This document shows, one piece after another, positions 30,035 to 39,039 of a stretch of DNA of 64,000 bases. The position numbers were made by a program, and so were the translations under genes. The DNA is from Proteobacteria bacterium 005FR1 (lineage in GTDB: Bacteria; Pseudomonadota; Gammaproteobacteria; Pseudomonadales; Cellvibrionaceae). How positions within the stretch are numbered: the first letter of the stretch is position 1; each line of letters opens with the position of its first letter. The stretch lies in assembly GCA_026192395.1 (NCBI GenBank), contig WACF01000001.1, positions 986,977 through 1,050,976 of the forward strand. The letters are read 5' to 3'. The notes below the pieces were generated by a model, which made no database searches, was not told the origin of the DNA, and worked only from the letters and a program-made list of their open reading frames with translations.

Positions 30035-31750
30035 TTGCGTTACCTGCTACTGACTCTGTGTCTTTCCCTTGTTACGCATATCGGCTACGCGGATATCCCC
30101 GCGCAGAGCAAATCACTCTCCGCCACCTTGGTGGTCGGCGAAAACGGCGTGGTGACATCGCGCTCGGCACTGGCTTCCGAAGTGGGCGTGGACATCATGA
30201 TGGCAGGCGGCAACGCCATCGATGCCGCGGTGGCAACCGGCTTCGCGCTGGCCGTGACCTATCCCTCGGCGGGCAATGTGGGCGGCGGTGGCTTTGCGGT
30301 GATCAGACTCGCCGATGGCACTGTACGCACGCTGGACAGTCGCGAGCGGGCACCGGCAGCGGCGCACCGCGACATGTACCTGAATGAGGACGGGAACGTA
30401 ATTCCCGGAATGTCGACCCGCACCCGCGCCGCCAGCGGCGTTCCGGGCACGGTGGACGGCTTGCTTGTCCTGCTGGAAACCTACGGCACCATGAGTCGCG
30501 AGGAAGTACTGGCTCCCGCGATTCGTCTCGCTGAGGAAGGATTTCCGCTGACCGAGGATCTGGCCGGGCAATTTGCGCGGGTTCTGGACTCGATGCGGGA
30601 TTTCCCCGCCTCCATGGCCAAGTTCTCCAGAAACGGCGTGCCCTACCAGGCCGGTGATATCTGGAGGCAGCCCGACCTCGCCCGGACCCTGAAGCTGATT
30701 GCGGAGAAAGGCCGCGATGGCTTCTATAAGGGCGAAACAGCGGCGAAGATCGCCGCGGAAATGGAGAAAGGCCTCGGGCTCATAACCGAAGAAGATCTGG
30801 CCAGCTACCGCTCGGTATGGCGCGAGCCCATCCAAGGTGAATACCGTGGTTATCAGATCTGGGGCATGCCACCGCCCTCCTCCGGCGGCGCGCTAATCGT
30901 GCAGATGCTCAACATGATCGAGCCCTTTGACCTGCGCGGTATGGGCTGGGGCAGTCCGGGCGCCATCCACCTGATGGTGGAAGCCGAGCGACGCGCCTAC
31001 GCGGACCGCACCCAGCATATGGGTGATCCGGACTACTTCGATGTGCCCCTGGCCATGCTTACCTCGGAAGAGTATGCCCGCAAGCGCTTCAGCGACTTCG
31101 ATCCCAAGCGCGCATCCAGGAGCAGCGACATAGGCGCAGGCAAATGGCCCGAGGAGAGCCCCCAGACCACACACTTCTCGGTACTCGACAAGGCTGGCAA
31201 CGGCATATCGCTGACAACCACACTCAACAGCAGCTACGGCAACAAAATTGTGGTGGAAGGCACGGGCATTCTGCTGAACAACGAAATGGATGACTTCTCA
31301 GCGAAACCGAACGTGGCGAATCAGTTTGGCCTGCTCGGACGGGAAGCCAACAGCATCGAGCCGGGCAAGCGCATGCTCAGCTCTATGTCGCCGACGATCG
31401 TGACCAAAGGCGACAAGCCTTTCCTGCTGACTGGCTCACCCGGCGGCTCGACGATCATCACCACGACACTGCAGGTGATCGTCAACGTGATCGATCACCA
31501 GATGCCGATCGACAAGGCAGTGGCAGCACCCCGTTTTCACCACCAGTGGATGCCGGACGCCATCTGGTACGGCCCGGGCGGCATTCCCGAGGGCACGCTA
31601 CCCGTGCTCCGAAAAATGGGTCATGAGAACATCACCGAGCGATTCAAGGGTGGAATCGGTGATGCGAACAGCATTCTGTACGATTCGAATACAGGAAAGA
31701 TCCACGGCATGAAGGATCCCCGCAGCCCAGGCGGTGCTGTGGGTTTTTAG
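30035..31750 (+). CDS. ggt: Gamma-glutamyltransferase
   Basis: A 571-residue periplasmic self-processing enzyme that cleaves or transfers the gamma-glutamyl group of glutathione. The N-terminus has a signal peptide (LLLTLCLSLVTHIGYA). The autocatalytic Thr lies in QTTHFSVLD near residue 378, and LTGSPGGSTI is the glycine loop of the small subunit. The TTG start follows a GAGGAC ribosome site. It is probably a single-gene unit. Confidence 0.95.
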   Translation: MRYLLLTLCLSLVTHIGYADIPAQSKSLSATLVVGENGVVTSRSALASEVGVDIMMAGGNAIDAAVATGFALAVTYPSAGNVGGGGFAVIRLADGTVRTLDSRERAPAAAHRDMYLNEDGNVIPGMSTRTRAASGVPGTVDGLLVLLETYGTMSREEVLAPAIRLAEEGFPLTEDLAGQFARVLDSMRDFPASMAKFSRNGVPYQAGDIWRQPDLARTLKLIAEKGRDGFYKGETAAKIAAEMEKGLGLITEEDLASYRSVWREPIQGEYRGYQIWGMPPPSSGGALIVQMLNMIEPFDLRGMGWGSPGAIHLMVEAERRAYADRTQHMGDPDYFDVPLAMLTSEEYARKRFSDFDPKRASRSSDIGAGKWPEESPQTTHFSVLDKAGNGISLTTTLNSSYGNKIVVEGTGILLNNEMDDFSAKPNVANQFGLLGREANSIEPGKRMLSSMSPTIVTKGDKPFLLTGSPGGSTIITTTLQVIVNVIDHQMPIDKAVAAPRFHHQWMPDAIWYGPGGIPEGTLPVLRKMGHENITERFKGGIGDANSILYDSNTGKIHGMKDPRSPGGAVGF

Positions 31751-31826
31751 GCGCCCTCCAGCGCGGAAATGTACAAGATCGGCTTGACGACTCAGCATCA
31801 AGTCACTAGTATACGCGCCTCTCAAC

Positions 31827-31903
31827 GCACTCGTAGCTCAGTTGGATAGAGTACCTGGCTACGAACTAGGGGGTCGCAGGTTCGAATCCTGCCGAGTGCG
31901 CCA
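31827..31903 (+). tRNA. tRNA-Arg(ACG)
   Basis: Complete cloverleaf with ACG anticodon, GCAGGTTCGAATCCTGC T-arm and encoded CCA; it should read CGN codons after inosine modification. The 3' end and its downstream flank are duplicated 182 bases further on. Confidence 0.96.
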
Positions 31904-31907
31904 AACA

Positions 31908-31945
31908 AAGAAAGCCCGGTCCCACAAGGACCGGGCTTTTTTTGT
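31908..31945 (+). terminator. Rho-independent terminator after tRNA-Arg(ACG)
   Basis: A strong stem (AAAGCCCGGTCC / GGACCGGGCTTT, loop CACAA) followed by T residues begins a few bases after the CCA. An identical copy at about 32091-32128 lies in the second repeat unit. Confidence 0.92.
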
Positions 31946-32090
31946 TTGGTGGATTGGGCGGGTGAGATCCTGCGCCCAGGTTCGACAAATTTGTCAGGAA
32001 CAAATTTGGACGCCGGAGCACAGCGCAGGCGCCCCGAAGGGGTGGGCGCCACGGACGGCGCCCATCTATCCTGCCGAGTGCGCCAAACAA

Positions 32091-32128
32091 AAAAAGCCCG
32101 GTCCCACAAGGACCGGGCTTTTTTTGTT
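32091..32128 (+). terminator. Duplicated terminator in the second tRNA-Arg tail unit
   Basis: The same stem-loop and T-run as the one directly after tRNA-Arg, carried along by the 182-bp duplication. It could stop transcripts that pass the first terminator, and it also reads as a weak terminator for the convergent response-regulator gene. Confidence 0.85.
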
Positions 32129-32199
32129 TGGTGGATTGGGCGGGTGAGATCCTGCGCCCAGGTTCTCAGGAACAAATTTGGACCTCGGCGTGCATTCCG

Positions 32200-32880
32200 C
32201 TAAACCGGAGAACCTTCCCTCTCCGCCGCTCTTACTTCATCCACTCCCACCAGACCATGGCGGATGGCGTAGTGAACCAGCTGCGCGACGTTCCTGAGGC
32301 CGAGCCGCTCCATCACTTTGGAACGGTGTGCTTCAACCGTTTTATTGCTCAGGTTCAGGTCGAAGGCGATTTCCTTGGCCATATAACCCAGCGCCAACAT
32401 ACGCAGAATCTGTAGTTGTCGTCCCGTAAGCTGATGATGCGGGGCTTCTTCGGAGCTGTCCGGCCCTGGCGAGCCACGCAGAAGCGTTTCTGCCACCCGC
32501 GGGCTGAGATAGCGCTTGCCGTTAAGAACCGCATCCAGAGCGATCTCCAGCTCGGATTCTGCTGAGTCCTTGACGAGATATCCGGCCGCGCCTGCCGCGA
32601 GCGCTTTCGTAACCGTTCCGCCGTCATCATGCATCGACAAGATCAGCACCGGCAGGCTCGGACAACTTCTTTTTACCGCAGGGAGCGCGTCCAGACCCGA
32701 CATCGGGCGCATGGAAATATCGACGATCAGAATGTCCAGTTCTACGCGCCGAACCAGCTCGAGAATTTCCTGGCCGTCATTCGCCTCGCCCACAACGCAA
32801 TAGCGGGGCATGAGCTCGATCAGCGATCGCAGGCCGGCTCGGACCAGCTGATGGTCGTCGGCGATGGCAACTCGTTTCAT
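32200..32880 (-). CDS. NarL/LuxR-type response regulator
   Basis: A 226-residue regulator with a receiver domain (phospho-Asp in LIVDISM, near residue 54) and a C-terminal LuxR-type HTH (LTGRQLQILRMLALG, then NLSNKTVEAHRSKV). The start overlaps the histidine kinase stop by four bases (ATGA), so kinase and regulator are translated together. The target genes are not evident. Confidence 0.92.
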   Translation of the reverse strand: MKRVAIADDHQLVRAGLRSLIELMPRYCVVGEANDGQEILELVRRVELDILIVDISMRPMSGLDALPAVKRSCPSLPVLILSMHDDGGTVTKALAAGAAGYLVKDSAESELEIALDAVLNGKRYLSPRVAETLLRGSPGPDSSEEAPHHQLTGRQLQILRMLALGYMAKEIAFDLNLSNKTVEAHRSKVMERLGLRNVAQLVHYAIRHGLVGVDEVRAAEREGSPV

Positions 32881-34235
32881 TTGCCACCCGCCACGTTCGC
32901 CGTTAACGGCAGGCGAACAGACACTGCAAGTCCACCCAAGGTGTCTTCTGATAAGCGAATCGTCCCTCCCACCGCTGTAGCCCGCTCTTCCATGAATCGA
33001 AGTCCTGAACTGCTGGCGGATGGCGCCGTACTACCAAGCCCTCTGCCATTATCCCGGACCCCCACCAGCAGTTCGCTCCCACTGGTCTCCAGAGTGATCC
33101 GGACCTCAGTGGCTTGCGCATGCCTGACCACGTTGGTGAGACATTCCTGGATGATGCGGAAGGCGACGACTTCGATTTCGGGACTGACCTTCGCGAGCGG
33201 ACCAGGCGACCACAGCGTCCATTCAATGCCAGCCACAGGCAGTACTCGCCGCGCCTGCTGTTCAGCGGCAGCCAGCAAGCCCAGAGTCTCCAGTTCGGGA
33301 GGTGATAGCAGCAACGACAGATCGCGCAACCGGGTCAGGCTGGCATCAGCTTCATCGACAATCATGCCGGCCCGCTCCCGCAGCGGCTCTTCAGAGCTGG
33401 CCCGTTTCAGATACGCGCCGGCCAGTTTGATGGCCGTAAGGTGCTGCCCGAGCTCGTCGTGAAGCATGCGCGCAATTTCCTTGCGTTCCTGGTCAAGCTT
33501 GGCATCGGCAGTTTCGATCGACACGGCGAGATCCTGGCGAGCTTTGTCCAGTGCTTGTCTGTCGGCACGCTCGCGACTGATATCGCGCACGAACACCTGC
33601 CAGAATACTTGTCCTTCACTGCGAAGAGGCGCCACGGTGAGCTCGGCCTGAAACGAACGCCCTCCCAGTGTTCGCAGGTTTACTTCCAGCGGACTGAAGG
33701 GGTCGCGCCCGTGGCGAAGGATGTTTCTGAATCCACCCAGATCATCGTCGCCGTTCAGCTCCAGCAAGTCATTCGCTGACCGATTTATCAGTCCCTCCAC
33801 CGGGCTTTCGAACAACCTGGCTGCCGCACGATTGGCAAAAGCGACCCGCTGCCCGTGCAGCAGTACAGTGGCCGACGGAATCTCTTCAAAAACGTTCAGA
33901 TAGTCCTTCTTGAGTGCGCAGCCTGTGGCGGGAAATGCTGCCTTCGAGGTGGTTCTGGAAAGGTCGATTGCATGATGCTGGGCTCGCTCTGGCGAAAAAA
34001 CACTAGAGCGCCTTTTGCGGTAAACGACCGGAATCACGAATCCGGCCAGCATTCCGGTTACAAATACCGGAGCACATTGCTTCAGCAGAATCGACAGAAC
34101 CTGAGCGGTGTCGGTAGCGGCGGCCGCGGCGGCCGCGATGGCGCAATCGGCGCCAGCGAGCATCCCTATAATCGCAATACAGGAGCAAGCTAGGAAATAG
34201 GAAAGATCCCCGGATAGCGGAGTTTGGCCTGACAT
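32877..34235 (-). CDS. PAS-containing HisKA_3 sensor histidine kinase
   Basis: A 452-residue kinase of the NarX/LuxR-partner class. Two N-terminal hydrophobic helices (FLACSCIAIIGMLAG; VFVTGMLAGFVIPVV) anchor it. A PAS domain spans about 110-225, the phospho-accepting His is in ARMLHDELGQHL (HisKA_3), and a HATPase domain follows (LTNVVRHAQATEV, VRDNGRGLG). It pairs with the regulator immediately downstream. Confidence 0.9.
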   Translation of the reverse strand: MSGQTPLSGDLSYFLACSCIAIIGMLAGADCAIAAAAAAATDTAQVLSILLKQCAPVFVTGMLAGFVIPVVYRKRRSSVFSPERAQHHAIDLSRTTSKAAFPATGCALKKDYLNVFEEIPSATVLLHGQRVAFANRAAARLFESPVEGLINRSANDLLELNGDDDLGGFRNILRHGRDPFSPLEVNLRTLGGRSFQAELTVAPLRSEGQVFWQVFVRDISRERADRQALDKARQDLAVSIETADAKLDQERKEIARMLHDELGQHLTAIKLAGAYLKRASSEEPLRERAGMIVDEADASLTRLRDLSLLLSPPELETLGLLAAAEQQARRVLPVAGIEWTLWSPGPLAKVSPEIEVVAFRIIQECLTNVVRHAQATEVRITLETSGSELLVGVRDNGRGLGSTAPSASSSGLRFMEERATAVGGTIRLSEDTLGGLAVSVRLPLTANVAGGK

Positions 34236-34491
34236 GTGACATACCGTTACTGCTGATATAGAACCGGCTAGTCCTTGTCCCGGGCGAAATTCAGTTTAGG
34301 AGGTCTGTGCGAATTGTACAGTAAACGACTACCGAAACTCGCCGCTGAAAGCCTGCATCAGGTTTTTCCCTATACCTGCGCATGGATTCTCATCCTGCTC
34401 GGCATTGAATAAGCTATGGGTGCTGGAATCACAGGCGTGTCGAACCGCCGATAACGTCATTCAAGTGTAATTACCCTGTCGCGGAGGCAGA

Positions 34492-34941
34492 ATGGCAACC
34501 GACATCACTGAACGGCCCAAGCTGGTTCGTCTCATTTACTACAGTCATCCTTCACACGGGCTCGAGCAGCACGAGCTCGGCGATATCCTTCGGGAAGCCA
34601 GAGAGCGAAACACACGCGAGCAGATCACGGGAATGCTCGCCTTCAGCCCCGATTATTTCCTTCAGGTTATCGAAGGCGCTGTGGACTCGATCAACGATCT
34701 CTATTTTGGTCTGTCACGTGATCAGAGGCATGAACGACTGCGGCTGATTTCGTATTTGCCGATCGAAGAACGCTTGTTCAGCGACTGGTCAATGGCCCTG
34801 GCAAACCTCCCCGAATTTCCTGGCCGCTTTCTGGACCAGCATCTCGGTGGCTATCGGCCGCCAAACTTCTCCCCACAAAGGGCTCTGGAATACCTGGAAA
34901 TTCTGCGGGACTACATGATGCAGACTGGACGGGGTGAATGA
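34492..34941 (+). CDS. BLUF-domain blue-light photoreceptor
   Basis: A 149-residue short BLUF protein (flavin-binding, blue-light sensing). The key tyrosine is in LIYYS, the flavin-contacting Asn is in the helix RERNTREQITGML, the essential Gln is in FLQVIEG, and the semi-conserved Trp is in DWSMA. No output domain is fused, so it must signal through a partner. Its neighbour is the divergently transcribed kinase/regulator pair. Confidence 0.9.
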   Translation: MATDITERPKLVRLIYYSHPSHGLEQHELGDILREARERNTREQITGMLAFSPDYFLQVIEGAVDSINDLYFGLSRDQRHERLRLISYLPIEERLFSDWSMALANLPEFPGRFLDQHLGGYRPPNFSPQRALEYLEILRDYMMQTGRGE

Positions 34942-35022
34942 TCTGAGCGGCTACAGTGATTGAGGAAGACGTACCGTTCTAGGTTGGCGAGATGGTGATG
35001 AACCGGAACACCGGTCGGGCTT

Positions 35023-35490
35023 CTCTTTCGGGTTCGAACCCCTCCCGTGAGATGGAGGTGGTTATAGCGACCTTGCGAGACGTACTGATTTGGGCGGGTA
35101 TGGCTGAATGGCGGAGAGGGAGGGATTAATCGAAACGGCTTTTGGCCGTTTCGACCCTGCGGGCTTCGCGCTGACGCGCTCGTTGCCACTCGCTGGTCGC
35201 AAGTGGTCGAACCCTCTTTCGGGTTCGAACCCCTCCCGTGAGATGGAGGTGGTTATAGCGACCTTGCGAGACGTACTGATTTAGGCGGGTATGGCTGAAT
35301 GGCGGAGAGGGAGGGATTAATCGAAACGGCTTTTGGCCGTTTCGACCCTGCGGGCTTCGCGCTGACGCGCTCGTTGCCCCTTGCTGGTCGCAAGTGGTCG
35401 AACCCTCTTTCGGGTTCGAACCCCTCCCGTGAGATGGAGGTGGTTATAGCGACCTTGCGAGACGTACTGATTTAGGCGGGTATGGCTGAA
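35023..35490 (-). repeat. 191-bp tandem repeats carrying the tRNA-Ser 3' end
   Basis: A 191-bp unit is repeated here with matching copies starting at 35023, 35214 and 35405 (the last partial). Each complete unit contains 19 bases identical to the 3' end of tRNA-Ser(GCT), TGGCGGAGAGGGAGGGATT, at 35109-35127 and 35300-35318. The third copy is cut at TGGCGG (35491-35496), where island DNA begins. Reading from the tRNA (minus strand), the ancestral array was about 2.5 units. A nine-base-pair hairpin (CGAAACGGC / GCCGTTTCG) lies inside each unit. Confidence 0.88.
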
Positions 35491-35496
35491 TGGCGG
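35491..35496. other. Proposed left attachment site (attL core)
   Basis: TGGCGG, identical to 41971-41976 at the tRNA-Ser 3' end. Left of it is the tRNA-tail repeat flank and right of it is element-specific DNA. Joining 35490 to 41971 recreates the junction seen intact in the repeat copies near 35109 and 35300. Confidence 0.75.
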
Positions 35497-35499
35497 GCT

Positions 35500-36164
35500 G
35501 AATGGGACGAATATGGGAACTGGCGGGTTGTCATCCCATTACCCCTGTCTTGATTATCCATATATTAAATAGGGAGCGCTATCTTCTTGTTTTACCTTCT
35601 CTTTTTAAGGGTAAGTCGGATCATCCGCACCCATTCATTGCATGTTGAGGCGTTCGAAGGCGCCCCAGTGTGTACCTCAGGAGATACAGCCCTAGCTGTA
35701 CCTCCTGAGGTACACACAGTCTAGGTGGCGCCTACAGACAAATGCAGTTGTGCTGCCTGGCCTCGTAGGTCCGCTCGCGTATCGTTGATGAACATCTCTT
35801 TATTATTAGTCATAATAACACTGTTGAGTTAGAGCTTGGCCTGATATCAACTAAAATAAATGTGCTTCGTTCGCCGTGACTACACCACCGGCCCCTCCCT
35901 CCGCTCGTTACGAAATCACTTATAAACGAGTTTGATTGTTCAAAGAAAGGGGACCACCTCTCACCGCCCGGCGGGATCTGGAAAAGGCGAGTGATCAGGT
36001 GAGCGCCGGGCAGCAGGAGGCGAAGTAGGCCCAGGAGGCTGCTGCGGAACTCAGGGGCCGAGTCGCTTTGTTTGAGGGCAAAAAGGAGAGCCGATCGAAT
36101 GGCTACGTGCCTTAACTGGCCTGCGATTAGCAGGTAGGATCTGATCCCAACTCGCCGTATTCAC
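35500..36164. other. AT-rich, gene-poor left end of the element
   Basis: No credible coding sequence. It contains the long inverted repeat at 35668-35717, an AT-rich tract around 35780-35870 and a purine-rich stretch near 35985-36095 that resembles coding residue (many GAG/GAA triplets) but has no intact frame. Confidence 0.5.
35668..35717. repeat. 16-bp perfect inverted repeat
   Basis: Arms GTGTGTACCTCAGGAG (35668-35683) and CTCCTGAGGTACACAC (35702-35717) are perfect complements around an 18-base loop. Outside them AGGCGCC (about 35658) and GGCGCCT (about 35726) extend the symmetry. There is no T-run, so it is not a standard terminator. Confidence 0.85.
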
Positions 36165-36689
36165 TCATGGCCCCTGTATGTCGGCCATCGAATCGACGAT
36201 CGCATCAATTTCGCACTTCGGCTCCGCATCGACGTTGTCGTGATTCATTTTCTCTTTCGAGAGCAAATAAAGCATTCCGGTGCGCTTTATGAAAGCTACG
36301 TCGGTCAGAGCAACGAGGTCCTCCGAATATCTTTGGTTGGTAACTGTGCCTACCACGGCCACGTAGCAGCCAGAAAACGAGTCCAGATTTTCCTCGACTC
36401 GCGGGTAGATCGCCACATATCTATCCGGATTCCCTATCGCAGTGAAGTCCTCGATACTTGCGGTTAGCCGAAGGCCGTTATCGACGAAAAGGAAGCCCTC
36501 TACAAATACCATTTTCCCATGGTATTGAGACCCCGATTGCATCAACTCTTTAAGTCCTACTGGCCTCGCGAAAAGCTCAGGCTCCGCGCCTGAGTCAACC
36601 ACCTGCGCCCTGGCGCCGATTGACGCCAATCCAATGGCAGCAGTCATCACGGATGAGCGAAGAGCTGCCTTAGTAAGGAAGCAAAACAT
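36165..36689 (-). CDS. Exported protein encoded after the Rhs gene, candidate immunity or partner protein
   Basis: About 174 residues from the ATG at 36689 (another ATG at 36701). The N-terminus looks like a signal peptide (VMTAAIGLASIGARAQVV). The central part (GKMVFVEGFLFVDNGLRL to GCYVAVVGTV) has the alternating pattern of an OB-fold-like beta barrel. I do not recognise a named family. Its start overlaps the end of the Rhs gene by about 20 bases, the usual place and coupling of an immunity gene for an Rhs toxin tip, but immunity is inference. Confidence 0.6.
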   Translation of the reverse strand: MFCFLTKAALRSSVMTAAIGLASIGARAQVVDSGAEPELFARPVGLKELMQSGSQYHGKMVFVEGFLFVDNGLRLTASIEDFTAIGNPDRYVAIYPRVEENLDSFSGCYVAVVGTVTNQRYSEDLVALTDVAFIKRTGMLYLLSKEKMNHDNVDAEPKCEIDAIVDSMADIQGP

Positions 36690-39039
36690 GAGCGCCTCCA
36701 TCTTCTTCTAATGACACGTGAAATGAAAAGTTACTCATGAACGAGACACCCGGAAAATAACCAAAGAAAACATCGCGTGCGGCACGATCATCTCTACTTA
36801 CTCCACCACCTACTAACGCCCCATGTGAGTGCCAAGTCGCTCCCATAGCGAACCCTGGGGCAAGAATCATCGATGCGTTCAGTTTGGTGACCCTGACGTG
36901 CCTGTCGAGATAGCTTGTGACGATATTAGCTATTCTCCATTCCTCGCCGTTAGAGAACAGGTTTGCACCCACTTCTACACCTCTGTTGTTCGCAAGCGGG
37001 TGTGCATGCTGATGAAGCCATTGTAGAGCATCGTGCTTAGTCCTAAACGGATTTGCGGCCAATCTGAGGTGGTTCAGAGCGTCGAGCTCCTGATCGAATG
37101 CATCTTTTCCTTGCCAGCCCACCGCGCCACCCGAGCCCGTGTCAATATCTGATCGCGGCTGATCACCCGCTCCGCCCGAATCAATGGAATCGATGTCTAG
37201 AAAAGCCAATTGGGTGAAGGCTGACTTTACAGTTTCCGCATGCGCCATAGCGCGGATATCACAATTCCGACTGCTTCCGAATCCACTGCAGTACATGTCA
37301 GACTCAATGGTTAGATTCTGAACCAGCACTCCCATGACCCCAAACTGAGGTACACCACAGCTCTCAACACAATAACCACTTGGATCAGCAAAGCTCATCG
37401 GGCTATTGAATACATAAGCATATCGATTATAGCTCTGACTATAACTGGGAGCCTGTACTATCGGATCCGCACTCATAAACCGCCCAAGCTTCGGGTCGTA
37501 GACCCTTCCATTCATGTGGATAAGGCCGGTGCCGTCCAGGTGTTCATGTCCAGTGAACCCCCGGTTGGTGCCAAGCAGCTGTCCCGCGGGCGAACTGCCG
37601 TCCTGGCTCCAGTCTGTACTGCGATAACCGCCGAAAGCATCGAACTCCTTGAGTCCGTATCCCGAGACTGGCTGACCGAGCTCATCGGTAATCACCTGAA
37701 CCGAGTCTAAATGATCCATATGAACGTATTCATACCGTTCGCTCGACCCCCCTATCGTAATATCTCGATAGTGAATCACATCGCCGAGATAGCTCTTCTC
37801 AACGGCCGTGATGTCGCCCGTTTCCGGGATGACCACTTCGAAAGCGCCACCGTGCAGATAGACGGTCTGGTCGTTGCTCGGCTTTGATTGTTTGTAGAAG
37901 CGGAATCCATTCGGGCCGTAATGGAAGTTGTCCTGCGCAGTGGGCGCGCTCGCATCACCCTTGCGGATCTCTGTGGGCTTGCCGAAGGTGTTGTAAGTGA
38001 TCGACCGGTCCTCAGCGGTGCCGGCGACGTCATCAAGCACAATGTTACCCACGCTATCATAGCCGTACGTGTGAGTGACGCCGGCGATGGCCACGCTGTT
38101 GAGGCGGTGTGGCTTGTTGTCACCGCTGTACGCGTAGCCGGTCACATCGACATCACCCGACACATTACTGGTTTTCGACAAAAGATTGCCAAGCTTGTCG
38201 TAGGTGAAGTTCAGCGTCCTACCCGTGGATGCGGTTGCCGCCGACTTCAGCCGGTTGAGGGCGTCGTATGTAAAGGTTTCCGCCGTGCTGCCCTTGCTGC
38301 GCTGATGCAAAATGCCGTTGGACCACCAGCTATAGCTGTTATCTTGTATGACGCCGCTGTCCGTATTGATGCTGGTAATTGCACCGGTGATGCCATCGTA
38401 ACTCCGCGTGGTGATTAAGCCGTTGCCCAAGGTAGTCTTGGTTGGGTTACCAAAGTGGTCCGCCGTATCGACTCGGCTGAGGACTTTGTTGTTGCCGTCC
38501 CGCAACTGATTGGCGTATCCATAGCTATTGTAGTCCGTGTGCGCCGTGAGCCCACTCGGATAGGTCTGGGACGCAGTTCGGCCGTAGTTGTCGTAGGTGA
38601 ACGAGGTTGTGAAGCTGTCCGAGTAGCCATTCACGTTGACGCTGGTCTCTATCCGTTGAACCTGAGCACCGGCCGTGTAGTACGTATCCTCCACGAAGCC
38701 CGGACTACTTCGGCTTGCCAGCAGTCCGATCCCGTTGGTGCGGGTATCGTAGCTAAACGCATTGGTAATGGGGGCAGTACCGGTCGCATCATCTGTACGC
38801 GCCGTGATCCGGCCCAGCAGGTCGTAATCAAAATCGATGACTGCGCCGTTAGCATCGGTTTGCCGGATAACCTGGCCCAGTGCGTCCATCACAAAGATGG
38901 TCGTTCCGGTATTCGGATCCGTAATGGTCCTTTGGTTCGCACCCAGGTCGAAGGATGTGGTAACGACCGTGTTGGAATTGTTGTCAACCTGCGTCCAATG
39001 GGTCCACCTTGAGAGCCTTGCAATACTGAACGTATTCAT
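36670..39039 (-). CDS. Truncated Rhs protein with DUF4329/JAMM-like C-terminal domain
   Basis: A 789-residue Rhs fragment. YD-type repeats (NFTYDKLGNLLS, TYGYDSVGNIV) run from about residue 20 to 480, and the Rhs core closes with GRVYDPKLGRFMSADP and FADPSGY near 560. The variable tip of about 220 residues includes ATWHSHGALVGGGVSRDD, which has the HxH-x8-SxxD spacing of a JAMM metalloprotease site and resembles DUF4329. Full Rhs proteins usually exceed 1,300 residues and carry N-terminal trafficking sequence; here that part is missing and the frame begins inside an HTH gene, so delivery is doubtful. Confidence 0.8.
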   Translation of the reverse strand: MNTFSIARLSRWTHWTQVDNNSNTVVTTSFDLGANQRTITDPNTGTTIFVMDALGQVIRQTDANGAVIDFDYDLLGRITARTDDATGTAPITNAFSYDTRTNGIGLLASRSSPGFVEDTYYTAGAQVQRIETSVNVNGYSDSFTTSFTYDNYGRTASQTYPSGLTAHTDYNSYGYANQLRDGNNKVLSRVDTADHFGNPTKTTLGNGLITTRSYDGITGAITSINTDSGVIQDNSYSWWSNGILHQRSKGSTAETFTYDALNRLKSAATASTGRTLNFTYDKLGNLLSKTSNVSGDVDVTGYAYSGDNKPHRLNSVAIAGVTHTYGYDSVGNIVLDDVAGTAEDRSITYNTFGKPTEIRKGDASAPTAQDNFHYGPNGFRFYKQSKPSNDQTVYLHGGAFEVVIPETGDITAVEKSYLGDVIHYRDITIGGSSERYEYVHMDHLDSVQVITDELGQPVSGYGLKEFDAFGGYRSTDWSQDGSSPAGQLLGTNRGFTGHEHLDGTGLIHMNGRVYDPKLGRFMSADPIVQAPSYSQSYNRYAYVFNSPMSFADPSGYCVESCGVPQFGVMGVLVQNLTIESDMYCSGFGSSRNCDIRAMAHAETVKSAFTQLAFLDIDSIDSGGAGDQPRSDIDTGSGGAVGWQGKDAFDQELDALNHLRLAANPFRTKHDALQWLHQHAHPLANNRGVEVGANLFSNGEEWRIANIVTSYLDRHVRVTKLNASMILAPGFAMGATWHSHGALVGGGVSRDDRAARDVFFGYFPGVSFMSNFSFHVSLEEDGGAHVLLPY

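Larger units (their letters stand above)
31886..32182 (+). repeat. 182-bp tandem repeat carrying the tRNA-Arg 3' end
   Basis: The last 18 bases of tRNA-Arg(ACG) (31886-31903) recur at 32068-32085 with the same terminator and flank after them. The unit period is 182 bases and the second copy is partial (about 115 bases, with a 10-base deletion near 32165), giving about 1.6 repeats. Only a 3' tail is copied, not a second tRNA. The layout resembles the 178-bp tail repeats of the E. coli tyrT operon. Confidence 0.85.

Noticed and set aside
31842-32203. Frames across the tRNA-Arg tail repeats
   Set aside because: They merely translate tRNA and terminator sequence (WWIGRV, KKARS repeats).
34911-35189. 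92-residue minus-strand frame over the first 191-bp unit
   Set aside because: It spans repeat DNA and tRNA-derived sequence, is His/Pro/Arg-rich without domain, and starts in the BLUF gene flank.
35020-35500. Possible CRISPR or insertion-sequence explanation for the 191-bp repeats
   Set aside because: Units are long, contiguous and contain tRNA sequence; there is no transposase or direct-repeat/spacer pattern.
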